Shown here piece after piece: positions 43,460 through 55,700 of a stretch of 64,000 bases of DNA (positions are counted from its first letter, which is position 1; every line of letters begins with the position of its first letter). The stretch lies in contig NW_023503941.1 of assembly GCF_014529535.1 (NCBI RefSeq), positions 3,160,942 to 3,224,941 of the forward strand, given 5' to 3'. Source of the DNA: Bradysia coprophila (taxonomy: Eukaryota; Arthropoda; Insecta; Diptera; Sciaridae). The translations under genes were made by a program, and so were the position numbers. The notes beneath the pieces were generated by a model. That model was not told the origin of the DNA and searched no databases. It saw only the letters and a program-made list of their open reading frames with translations.

Positions 43460-44897
43460 ATGGAATTCGTGAAATATTTTTCCATTTTATTTATTGTCGC
43501 GGTGAATGTATCTTGCAAGCGACAACCGATTGTGGTGAATACGTGGAATTTTACAAACGCTACCATCAAAGCATGGGACGTTGTTTATCGCCAGCAACGA
43601 TCAGCCGTGAGTCAGATTCTCAGGAATTTTGTTTTCTTTTGCTCAACCATTTCCGTTACCTCAAACTTGACCTGACCGGAAACTGTGTTTCAGATTGACG
43701 CTGTGGAGGAAGGTTGTTCCGTTTGCGAAGTGGAACAGTGTGACGGAAGTGTGGGCTATGGTACGTAAAGTGTTCTGCGACGAAATGAGAGACATCAACG
43801 AGAAATTGACGAATTGCTTTTACAGGTGGTAGTCCGAGTGAAGAAGGTGAAACGACACTAGACGGCATGATCATGGACGGTAAAACGATGAATGTGGGCG
43901 CTGTAGCCGGCCTTCGTTACATCAAAGAAGCAATTTCTGTCGCACGACACGTCCTCGACTATACCAAGCACACCCTGCTGGTTGGCGATCAAGCGACTGA
44001 ATTTGCAGTTAAAATGGGATTCCAACACCAATCACTGTCGACACCGAACAACGAGCAAATAATAAACGATTGGAAAGCACGAAATTGCCAACCGAACTAC
44101 TGGCGAAATATGCTGCCATCGCCGGAAACGGCCTGTGGGCCATATGAGAAAGTGTCGTCGTCGATTCAAGACATTCGGGTTCTTTCGCCACCAGTCGATG
44201 AACACAATCACGACACCATTGGCATGATTGCAATCGATGGAAATGGGAATGTAGCTGCTGGAACATCAACGAATGGATTGACATATAAAATTCCTGGTCG
44301 GGTAGGCGACTCTCCGATTCCAGTAAGTAGCAACGAATCGATCGAGTCTCTCTATCATCCAGAAAATAATTTTTTCGTTTGATCCCAGGGAAGTGGTGCC
44401 TACGCTGATAATAGGTGAATACAACTGTCCCTCCCTCTGTTCTAATTGTGTCCGATCTTCTTCGACCTCTTTAAGATTTCCCCATATCTGAGTGATAACG
44501 AATTTCTTCTAGTGTTGGAGGAGCCGTTGCGACCGGAGACGGAGACGTCATGATGCGATTCTCGGCTTCATTTCTAGGAGTCGAATTTCTTCGGAATGGT
44601 TACACACCGCAACAAGCTGCCGACATGGTAATCGCTAGAATAGGCAAATATTATCCCGAAAACAGTGCCGCAATAGTTGTCGTCGATGTGGACGGGAACT
44701 ATGGATCGGCCTGTCAAATCTTCAGTTCATTTCCGGTGTCCATTTACTATTCTGAGCTGGATGAGGTGAAGGTGGAGACGACACGTTGCCGGCAAATTGG
44801 TGACGAGCCGAATGGAAGTGTTTATTGGACCGTCAGTAAAGCGCTTTGGGTCGTGGTTGGAATGGCAGTTTGCAAGAATTTTGTGAGAATTAGTTAA
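43460..44897 (+). CDS. N4-(beta-N-acetylglucosaminyl)-L-asparaginase
   Basis: Lysosomal Ntn-hydrolase that cleaves the GlcNAc-Asn bond in glycoprotein breakdown. Exons 43460-43606, 43694-43760, 43826-44322, 44389-44414 and 44513-44897 (all GT-AG) give 373 residues. The start is the ATG before the signal peptide ([19 protein letters not shown]). Family landmarks: [37 protein letters not shown], the autocleavage site HNHD|T at residues 201/202, then [46 protein letters not shown]. Thr202 becomes the N-terminal nucleophile of the beta subunit. The length is slightly above the usual because of a hydrophobic C-terminus ([11 protein letters not shown]). A polyadenylation signal AATAAA lies at about 44965. 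Exon 4 is only 26 bases. Confidence 0.92.
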
Positions 44898-46792
44898 GAA
44901 ATTTAGCTTAAGACAAAGTGCTGTTCATTGCGCACTTGGCTTTGTCATTACTTCGACGCTTCATTCAATAAATTAACATTTTCATGATGCCACAGACTTT
45001 GAATTTGAACTCTTGTGCTGGCAGCACAAAATTATTTTTTGCATGCTACGGACCGAAAGTAGCTTATTACGCCGCTCATTATCGGTTATCGCTCATCAAA
45101 TACTAAACGCATTTTCGCAACGACAAATGTGATTTCAACCAGTCTCCCCCAGACTTGGGTACCAAATCCACCAATAGCGGAAAGAGAGAGAGAGTAAAAA
45201 GACCACTTATTCAACTGCTCTCGATGGGTGATGTGTCAAAATTTGTATGTAAAAGTCCAGTTAACAAGAAACAAACCAGTTAATTTAACTGAGCTCGTTG
45301 GGGGCTCACTCTTTTTGACATTTTGTTTAAATAGTCCATACATGTTTCGGTTCCACCTAAACGCAACTGGCCTTGTGGGCAATATGACAGAAGAGACACA
45401 ATTTGTATTTCGAAAATTCGAACTTTGAATTTCGATTTATTTTCATTCATAAATTGAAATCGCACGCAAGGCCAGTAAAAGTTAACTGATCTTCGCTCCC
45501 CGTCAATAGTCTAATAAATCATTTACGAACCATCTTTGTGGATGTTATTCATCCATTGAGGACCGTTCATCTATTCCTCTCTCCTTGTTTGAAAGAACTT
45601 TTCCGTTTGACAGTTTGTTCGAACAAAATATTTAAGTCGTCAGCCAAATGGAGGGGCGTCTCTAGTTTTCATTGTTGAAAACATTGGTGGGGGGGGAGTG
45701 GGAGATTTAAATTAACCTGTTCGCTGATTCAATTAATGCGACGATGATTTGTTTGTGTCACGTCACAATTTGTAATTGGAAAGCTATTAATGGAGTTATC
45801 GACCCGGTTTTAATTATCTCATCGCAATAAAAACGAACATTTAATGGACACGAATACTGGTGCGCTTGCAACCGATTTTCATAATTTCGTTCATAATTTA
45901 TGTGGCTACCAGAGTCAATTTACGAAATGAAGTCATGAAAATTTAGGACAAACACTTTTTAAAAACAATAGTGCGTTCCGAGGCGGGACAGCATACTATA
46001 TGTTCTGCACACACATGCATAAACCAGAGATCCAAATCTCACCATAATTGATTCCCTGGCTGGTACACTTTTTGTTCGTTGCTGATGGTTCGTTTAAACT
46101 TCAGGTGATTCAATAACAGGCAATGTTACCCGACGACCGCAAGCAACACCATTAATCACAAAAAATGTTAAAATCGTTGTTGTGCGTTCAGAATTATGCT
46201 TCTCGAATGTGTGAGTATTATGTGTGTAACAGGCCGGGTGATATCAAATCAATAAAATTAATTACCCCACTTCAAATTGCCGAAGGCGGCATACACATCT
46301 GTTGTATAAATGTACACACAGCCATATTTCGTTCGTGAGTTCATAAGTTGGATCTGATTAAATTTTGATTTAGTAAATGGAACGGTGCCAATTTCATTTG
46401 ACTGGAAAAGATATTCGAACAGGTGGGGACTAGAAACGATAATCGTTGTGATGGAAACGAAACGATTTTCCTTGTTGAAACCGGCCATACATTTTGAAGC
46501 GTTCCTTTTTCTCCAGCTCAAGTTAGGATCATTATTTGGAACGTGTTCGATAATGACTAGACGCAATGATTGATGAAATCTAATGACTAGACACACCCGT
46601 TTGAAATTCTTACACTTACTGTGCATCCCGAAGAATGCTGAGCGTGGAGAAATTGATTCATTGAACTGACTTCATAGGAAGGTCGAATTCAATAATGGTT
46701 TAATTCGTCACTAGAATATCGCGCACATGGCGCACCACATTCACCTAAATCTACTAATTCGAGATCGTACAAATTGAGTGCTGACAACAGAG
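44898..46792. other. Gene-free stretch
   Basis: Only short unsupported frames, including a 122-codon minus frame at 46258-46626 without recognisable domains. There is an AG microsatellite at 45181-45195 and a G-run near 45691. Confidence 0.4.
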
Positions 46793-46999
46793 AAATGATA
46801 AGTTGGTACTCCTGTGGCGAATGCGAGTGACAGTTTTGTCCCAGCTATTCCATAGAGTGTTCCATTTCAGAGATGGTTCAAGTTTGTCCCACGGCATCTT
46901 CATATAAAAAATACCGAAAGTGAACACGTAACTCATGTTTTGTATGATGTCCCACGGCATAAAAGTGAACTTTATCCGAAATGGAACGCCCTATAGAAC
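46793..46999. mobile_element. MITE end plus a nested fold-back MITE
   Basis: 46793 starts CAGAGAAATGATAAGTTGGT, the end of the family at 10473. At 46847-46999 a complete fold-back has arms CTATAG-GYGTTCCATTTC and GTCCCACGGCAT. The matching right end of the outer element is not clear. Confidence 0.55.
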
Positions 47000-47304
47000 C
47001 CAGCTGTCATTCACAGAAGCATTCTACAAGCGTAGCAACTTCTCTAGGTGACACCTTTTTGTGGATTACATAGCTTCGCAGGAAAGTTAGAGTTCTGATT
47101 TATCAAGAGTACAACGTAACATTCGATAGTGACTTGCTGGATGATTTACCCAATGTTCATGAGCTATTCGGATTAGGTTTGTTAAATGTACAAAATTCGT
47201 TGTCTCCATTAAAGTGATTGACACCTTTGATCATTCGCTGAAGTTTTCCATCGTAAAGCCCAGTATACAAAACGAGATGAATTAAAAATTAGGCCAGTAA
47301 CGTG

Positions 47305-47490
47305 CAAGGCTGTGTACTTTGGGGAGGTCACGCAGATCGCCATTTTATTAGATACGCGGGAACCCACCTTTTCCATACAAACAAATTCACCAAAATTGAA
47401 TTTGTATGGTGTGGTGAATTTTTTGTATGAAACGTGGTGTGTAACCCGCGCATGTGCATCTGCGTGACCTCCCCAAAGTATACAGCCTTG
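47305..47490. mobile_element. Mutator-like MITE with 9-bp target duplication
   Basis: Ends CAAGGCTGTGTACTTTGGGG / reverse complement, about 33-bp arms, and AGTAACGTG on both sides (47296-47304, 47491-47499). A 9-bp duplication is characteristic of Mutator-like elements. An inner palindrome (ATTCACC..TTTGTATGG) is also present. Non-coding. Confidence 0.8.
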
Positions 47491-50244
47491 AGTAACGTGT
47501 ATACGTGGAATTTACGTGTTTTTATTACGCCATCGTGTTGTCATGTAATGAAGTCCTACAATTCTCTTTAGTCGAAGTTTTTTGATTTTTGACAGAGGGC
47601 ACAGCTGATGTTAACCGAAATTGTGTCTTAGTTCCTTCAGCTACTTTACCGGCTGGTCCACTCATACAATCACACTGCTTTATATGGTCTTACCACTATC
47701 ACGCTGGAGCGCGTATAATGCTTGATTTCTTCTTACCAAAAAAGTACTCAGTGGGAGAGACAAAATTGAATTTTTTCGATTTTTGCTTTGTTTATTTGAC
47801 AGCTCGCTCTCTAACGGCTCTCTCACGGAGTTATTTTTTGTTGAGTGGAATGGAAACTTAAGAACCAGACTTAAGTATGAAGCTGAAACACATGCAAAGA
47901 CGTACAAAATGATGGCATGAGTGAACTAAATGCTGAAAGAGTTGAAGCCAACTTAAGCAGACATTTGGTTTTGACATTAACTGAATCGAACACTCGAATT
48001 GATTGTAAAAAAAAGATTCTCTGCCATTTTGTGCGTTCAAACGAAATTTCGCTTCACTTGCGCCATTTTGTTTTATTATTTTAAGAAAATTCTTAATTTT
48101 GTCGTTTAATTAATTTTCTTGAACGGATGACTGCGCGAGCAGTTAACTTCTTAGACGATTGGTATTTTTACAAAAATCAAATGACCGAGAAGCTACCCGT
48201 TCCGCGCAGTGTTCCATTGAAACCATTTCATGTTCAAATTTTATGTTTTTTTTTGTTTGTAATTATAAATAGAATCAAGGAAGTTCTAAGGATTTTGTGC
48301 TAAAATTGGTTTTGCGTTCATTGATGTGATGGAAATTTAATTTTTTTTTCTTTTAGTTTTATCTTTAAAGGATTTATAGTTTTTCGAAGGATTTCGTTCG
48401 TTTAATTAATTAATTTAAAGGGTTAATCTAATTCTTATCAATCGTTTCTTCTCCTTCGTCACAGTATACGTTTCACTACAATGTAATGTCAGCAACACGC
48501 TGTCTCGCTCGCAATTTAGGCACCGAAGCTTCAAAAGCATTTTTTCTGAAAAACTTTGAAGAAACCTAAAACCTACAGTGTCAAATATGTGTCGTAGAAT
48601 CCTGAGATTCCAGCACATAGTTTGTACAATTAACATTGCTGTCAATAGTTATGTCCCTCGCACACAATATGACACACACACACACACCATATAAATATTG
48701 CCACACGATTTGACAGATAAACTGTCAAATAAAAATTGTGAAGGTTGAAATGTATGAAATGTTGCCTATATTTGTGGATGATGATTATGGCACGGGCATT
48801 AGATTGTAATGAAATTGTCAATTTCTATTTTGCTTGATTTAAGACTAAGCTATAAGACATATGAGTCCGTGCAGGGTTGACCAGGGATTTTTTGTATGAA
48901 TTTTTATTCCGAAAAATATGTTCCGAATTTTCTGAATTGAAATTCCCAAACAATAGCCCTGGCGCTGACAACTTATCTGGCCATATCAGTCGATTAGCCA
49001 ATGAATATGAAATGGCTAATGATAAAAATGTGTTCTGGCTACAGCACATACGGATATCGCATGTTTTCGCGTCGAGAACGTACCAGAAACATGTAAAATC
49101 GTTCAAAATAACTTCAAACTTTTCACATCAATGAGTACGTTTGATGCAAAGTCAAGGAAAATCCGTTTGTGTTCCGACTTGTATCATTTGGCCATACCTA
49201 GTGTTTTGTATGTATTGTGATTAGCACCAGCAATAAAGTCAATTGGAGACTATGACTATAAAAAGATGTTTGTTCAAAATTAATGAAGTAATAGATTCGA
49301 TTCTAGCGATACGCTTTCCATCATTCAAAGTCTAATAATGGATTTTTGAGAGTGATGTCAATATTGAACCGATACCTTAAATTACGACAGTGGCTTGTTA
49401 CACTTAAAAAACATCAGAAAATGATTTCGTATCTGAGGCGAGCGAAGCGAGCGAGTTTACACGTTGCCAGCATATAGTGAAACGACTGTCATCATAATCT
49501 TCTTCTTCTTCTTCGTCTGTGTATTTTAACTATTTTGTTTAAAAGGTTTAAAGGACATTTTTGATTTAATTTTAATTTTTAGGTTCATAGAAGAACAAAA
49601 TTTAACATTTTCTCTTAGTATACAATTAACAAAGTTAGATGATATATAAATATTAGGATTTTTCGTTTGGTAAAATTGTAATGTTCAAAATAGACAATAA
49701 AATGGTGATGGTAACTTGCAAAGTCTTATCAACTGTGACACATAAAGTTTTTTGTTTTTCGTTTTTGTTTTTGCTTTTAATCATCAAATCTATTTATTTT
49801 TGTTGCATTAAAATATGTTTCGTTTCTTCTTCTTCTTCTCCTTTTTTCTCCATTTTTTGTTTTGTTTTAAACACTTAAACTTTACAATATAAACAATGAA
49901 GGTGTGCGAGTTCATTCAAAAGAAGAAGACCAGTGTCTCCGCAATGGAGTTTCTTCTTCTTTAAAATTTTATTTTCGTTATATTTGGTTTGTCTTGTCTG
50001 GAAAAAGTCTTAAAAGCAAATATCACAAGATTAAAATGTAACAATAAAAATCAGTTAAAATGCAAAGTATTATAACAGTCAGTGTCAGTGGTGAACGCAT
50101 ACGAATGTCCTAATACTCAGAAATAAATTCACGAAGAACTGAAACTTGTTTGAATCGCTAATGACTAGAATTAGCGAATTTTAGGGAATTTGTAGCGATT
50201 CATTTTTGAATATTAGGCACTGGATCATTACTTAAGATGCAAAG
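47491..50244. other. Gene-free stretch
   Basis: No supported gene; AT-rich with an AC microsatellite at 48671-48687 and TTC runs at 49500-49515 and 49825-49843. Confidence 0.4.
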
Positions 50245-50845
50245 AACAATGTGAAAGAGACCTAATTCAAATTAGCCTTTTGCAGTAGTTGAGAAAGTTG
50301 TATCAAAGAATCCTGGGAGAAATTTTCCATTTACGAATTTTGCAAATACTGCAGGCGATCATTCAAGTTTTCTCACAACGCTGGCGAGAAAATAGTCATT
50401 TTCTCACCTCAGTTGAATCTTCACAAGCTGTTACACGTTGTGAAAAACCTCGGGGAAAAAGTTGGAAATTTCCAGGGGGAGAAAATAGGAAATTCCAACA
50501 ATTCGCTCGAGTTGGAATTTCCTATTTGTCCCCGAGGTGAACACATAATTATTCATCCACGAAACAAACACTTCAATTTGCCTCAACATTTTTTAAAACC
50601 AAAACAAAGTGGCAGTTGTAACGAAGAAAAAGCTCTTCTTCGCCCGATGGAAGAAACAAAACTTGACAAAACTAAAATTTACCTGAACTTTCATCAAGAG
50701 CATCAATGAAACGCCATTTTCTTACCGGTGGCGAAAATAAGGTTATTCACGCCGCACGTATGAAAATACCAATTCTTTTGTTTTACTGTCAAACTTGACA
50801 GGAGAACAAAAGAAAAATTTGAATGAGGTCTCTTCCACGTCGCTA
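50245..50845. mobile_element. Long member of the GAGACCTAATTCAAA element family
   Basis: Left end GAAAGAGACCTAATTCAAATT; right end GAGAACAAAAGAAAAATTTGAATGAGGTCTCTT. The same ends occur in a short copy at 55258-55380 and in a collapsed palindrome at 39080-39112. No transposase; interior 50400-50540 has repeated GGAAATTTCC-like motifs. Confidence 0.55.
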
Positions 50846-52769
50846 TATGTGTAGCTACAGATATAGTAACATACTCGAGGGTTCTTTACTAGCCGTGTCT
50901 ATATTTAGCTCACCGTCAGAAGAAACGGTACACCTTGCTTGGGGTAGCATTTATCTGTCAAATGAAATTACGGTTTCATTCATATATACCGGGTACCGAT
51001 TGATTGTGACTGAATGTGAAAACGAAACATTAGCGTCCTGTAAGCGAACTAGTTCTTTTTGTTCATTTAAAATTCGTTGAACTGACACAATCGCTCGAAA
51101 GTTGATATAAAAATTAGTTCAGTGAGTCGGTAGCTACCTGGAAGAGTAACCAACATGAGATTTTACTTTTAAATCCTTTGCGCGCAATAATTCACATTTA
51201 ATAACAAAAAAAGTTTTGCGGAAGCATTTTCATCCGCATCACACACCGATACACTTTTATCCACAAACGAGCACTCGATTTACTCGGTTCGCAAGAGAAT
51301 AAGAAATGGGTTAGAGAAACTAATTACGATGAGAGGACATCCCGAGAAGCATTAGCGAAAACTTTTGTTTCGTTTTTTCATTTTCTTTTTCAAATTAGAC
51401 TTTTGCATCGCTTGAGTTTTCGAGAAAATTGGAAGACACACAAAGCGCACACATGGGAAAAGGAGTCGTTTAACGCAACGAAACAACAGCAAATAAACAC
51501 CGAAGGAAAGAAACAAAATAAACGAGAAAATGTGTAAATTGAAAGGATGCATGCAACTTCGTAATTAATGAAGTTTAGCAGTGGAATGTATATATGTGTT
51601 AGGGGTGTGTGTATTGCATAAATAGTCCGGGTCGCCTGTGCGACAAAAAGAAACCGGTTCTAGCGTAAAGTCTTGTTGTTTCACTTCCGTAAAAATGGAT
51701 GTTTTTTATTATATCAAATTACGCAGGTAACTGGAGCAGTAAAAGCAAAAATCATAGTTCGTACAGTTGCTGCACATTTCATTGTTAGATCAACGTAGTA
51801 AGCGTTACAATCGTTTCAGGCGGCCAACAAAAATCCATTGACTTTGACGTTGAATATTTCCATGGAAACGTCAACATAGAAATGATAACGGCAGCTCATT
51901 CTCCAACTATGCATCATTTTCATGACCTTGTAAACGTCAGACACTATCCCAGCTGTCAGGCATGTTGAATGAATTGAACGAGCGATTTGCGCGCAGTTTG
52001 CGTCAATTGATTGAGGTTAATGACAACTTAACGAAAACTAAAGTGGGGTTACGTTGACAAGTGCCGTATAATGAAAATGATGTATGCAAGTTCAACCTTG
52101 AAGAAAGGATGTCATTTCTCTGAACTTCTGCGATTTCATATGAGATGGTGAGCTTGAAATATGAATTGTTTGCGTACCCTAAAATTTTACTCGGCGTTGT
52201 CAAGAAACGGCTGAATGACCCGGACTAGTAGAATCCGAACGGAGTTGGTTTTATGACAATACGGAAAAACTTTGAAACTTTTCAACATTTTACAATTAAC
52301 TTTTTGCATTTTTTTATCTCGATTTTTTATTGTGGGTTGTTCGTTAAGTGTGAGTGTAGAAGTTGCAATTTTTTTACCGTTATCAATAGGTAAACTGTGT
52401 GTGTCTTTGAAGATTTAATTCATTTCTTGTTCTGTAAATTTCTTAGATCCTAAATTTCTTAAAATTATTTTTTATTTGCTCATTTTGTTTGGGCTTTTTT
52501 ATTATTAGAAATGACTGCTGTGTGGTTGGTTGGTTGGTTGTTTTTATAATTATTCTTTAAATTTTTTAACTTTTTATTTTTAACTTTTTTTTCAATTAAT
52601 TTTTAGTTTTTATAAGTTTAAGTCACTTAGACGTTGGATTTGCGGTGATATAATTTTGTAATCTAAATCAAAACGAAAAAAAAACTGATGATCTGGAACA
52701 ATTAAACTATTTATCATTCATTTCCATTGCCACGTTGGTTGGTTTGGTGCTGCTGGTTCAATTTATAAA
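50846..52769. other. Gene-free stretch downstream of the amidohydrolase gene
   Basis: No supported gene. T-rich low complexity at 52440-52620, including GGTTGGTTGGTTGG at 52526. Confidence 0.4.
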
Positions 52770-55700
52770 TTATTTATTCTCGGCATTGATTTGCGTTTGC
52801 GGCAATTTATAAAACACATAAACAAATTGTTGTAGACTATAAACGGTGCCCGGACCTTTGCCCGGCGTCATACATATGAAATCGTCCAAACTGTGACTGT
52901 TCGCTGTTGGTGGGAGGGAAAAATATGAAAATATTTTAGGTTCAGTGGATTTAGGGGAATTTATTTCTGTGAAGAGTGTGCTGCAGTCCGTCGGCTTTGT
53001 ATCGGTTTTTGGTAATGTTTCTATCTACCTCGATTAGATGAAGTGGTTGGAATTTACTTTCTTAGATTTCTCCAACTTGGCTTTCGATGGGCCTGTAGTG
53101 CACCACCACAATGTATATCTTCGGCATGAACTCCAGTACGTGTAACATTCATCCGGAATTATGGATGGAGCTGCCGAATCACGATTGTAAATTCTGACAC
53201 TTTAGACAAGATGGTGCTTCTACTCTGCTTCTTCGTAAGGCATAAAGTGAACAGACTCACGAATCGTAAACAAGTAGCAGAGTTTCACAAATGTCTTCAC
53301 CATCTTGGATTGGATTGGATTGGATTGGATGGGAAGGGGGTTAGCCCAGCACCTAAGCCTCTAGTGGGCCTGTTGTGCTATTGCACAAGTCACTTGATCA
53401 TATGAATTGTGATTTTTCATCATATCGAAGACCACAACCATCACTAATGACTCATGCATTTTCCCAATGAGCGACTAGTCGATCATAGATGGCGCTTATC
53501 CTACAGTCTGTTGTATATTGTGAATTGTGTCATTGACATTATGTCAATATGGCGTGATTGTTGCGAAGAAATCGAATATTGGATTTCTTCGAAATTTGCG
53601 ACTTTGTTACGGTCGTACAGCCATTAGATAACTAATAGCGAGTGCTTAATCACCAAGTGATTAGAATAAAACCAGGCAAGCATTTTTGCACCGGGAGTCG
53701 AACCCGGGACCTCTTGGGTATGAGTCCTATGCTCTACCGATTGAGCGTAAACGAATAGCTACCATCTTAATGAATGTAGTTTGTTTGCTACAGAGAGCAT
53801 TTGGCTACATATGAGAAATCATCGGTGGAGCTATTCAGAAGTAGCTGACAGCAGACACTTAATCATCCTTGGTTAGCAAAAACCGTATGATAGTGTTTAC
53901 TTCTTAACCCAAACGTCATAAGATCAACGCTTCACCGGTTGAGCTAACCGGCCATCCCTATTCCTATGTGCAGACTTGTAATTGTGAGGAGCTCCGATAG
54001 ACGTGATTTTTCAGTTGACCACTCATATTGAGGATGTAAACAGGCTTTCATTCGTGATAAAACCAGGTGTCAAAATGAGGCGTCAATGTTGTAGAGATAT
54101 ACAAGATCGCGAAGGAAGAGTAGGTTCATCGGAATGTGAGAGAGTCATTGCTACACGAACCCAAAACGTTTCTGGTTTCAGTTCTGACGATTTTTTATGT
54201 GAAAGACACACTTGTTTGGCCTAATGCTCGGAACGTGTCGCGTTCGGTCCGATCGGAACCAGAACCTGATTTTGACCCGAACCTGGACTAAGACTTAAAA
54301 TTCTATCTGAACTTGACCTCAACCTGAAATTTTCGATTTCAGGTTCAACCCGAACCGAGCCCGAACTTAAATGGATTCGACCCGAATCTCAACTCACACT
54401 TTCAGGTTTGACCCGAACCTCACCTTCAGGTTCGGGTCAAATCCGAAAGTAAAAGTTCAGGTTCGGATTGACTCCGAAATCTAAAATTTCTGGTTCATGT
54501 TAAGTTCGGGTAGAAACTGAAATCTTGAATTGAAACAGGTTCCCCCAAACCCGATCCCGATTAGTTTGGCCGACGTGTCTACGACTCATGCGAATCTCTC
54601 CTAGTAGAAACAGATAATAAACGACAAAATGAAAGCTTTCGTAATAATTACCATGTGTTTGAATTGGTGCATATGGTGGCGGAGGCTTTATCCACGTATC
54701 GTCTGGCCGCCGCATATGTCTTCGATCCGATGAAAACTCAGCCAAATATGTTTCAGCTGATATTACCCTAAAAAATCTTCAAAACCAAATGGGATTTTTC
54801 AGTGCCGGTTTACAATTAACGATCGTGGTAGATCGTCCGTTTCGAATTACCTATGATGTTCTGGTCGTAGTGCCAAATCTGATCGAAAGGTCTCGGTAAC
54901 GTACTTATGAAAATATGTGGGAAATGGTAACGTTGTATCTAAGTCAAATATAAGACATCGATTTGGTGTTGGATTGTGCATAAAAAATACGTGGTAGTCC
55001 TGTAAATGGAACAGTTCAAATGCGTTAATCACCAGACAATCATCGAAGAATTGCGTCTAACTCTAGGGTCACTGGTCTACAGTGCCGCTTTTAGCTCTTG
55101 GGCGCCATCGGGCAATTGGAAAAATAGGCGCCAATTTAGTAAAGCTAAATTTTTTTTAAGGACTTAGGGCGCCATTTTCTTATGCTCCACTTCGGGCGCT
55201 ACGGGCATTTGCCCATTTGGCCCATATGGAAAAGGCGGCACTGACTGGTCATAACGGATAACATATCCACAAATAGCGACGCGAAGGAGACCTAATTCAA
55301 ACTTATCTTTTGTTATGCTGTCAAAGTTGACAGAAGAACAAAAGAAAATTTTTGAATTAGATCTCTTTAGTAGTAAGACTAAAGTGGCCAAGTGATCAAG
55401 TACAGCTCATGACTTTGACTGCGTTCATAAAGTATATCCCTGACTTATTGTCAAAGTTTATGTGTTATGGCATCGCACACCAAGCATGAGTAGTACCATA
55501 AATAGAGTACTGTGTGTGGTAGAAATTTTGGCACTGTAAAAAAATTTGGAAAAACATTTCGTACACAAAATAGAACTCTACTTGACAGCTGTCACTACGA
55601 TCACTCATGCTTGCAGTGCGTCACTTATGGAAAAATGTGTGAAGGAAGGACGTTTTGAATATTGCAATTTCTGCAATTAGTACCCAGTTTATCAAGTTTT

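Noticed and set aside
46258-46626. 122-codon minus frame as a gene.
   Set aside because: No signal peptide, domain, repeat or splice support; composition unremarkable.
53690-53760. A functional tRNA (CAT anticodon) on the minus strand.
   Set aside because: The acceptor and anticodon stems do not pair; only the D- and T-arms are tRNA-like.
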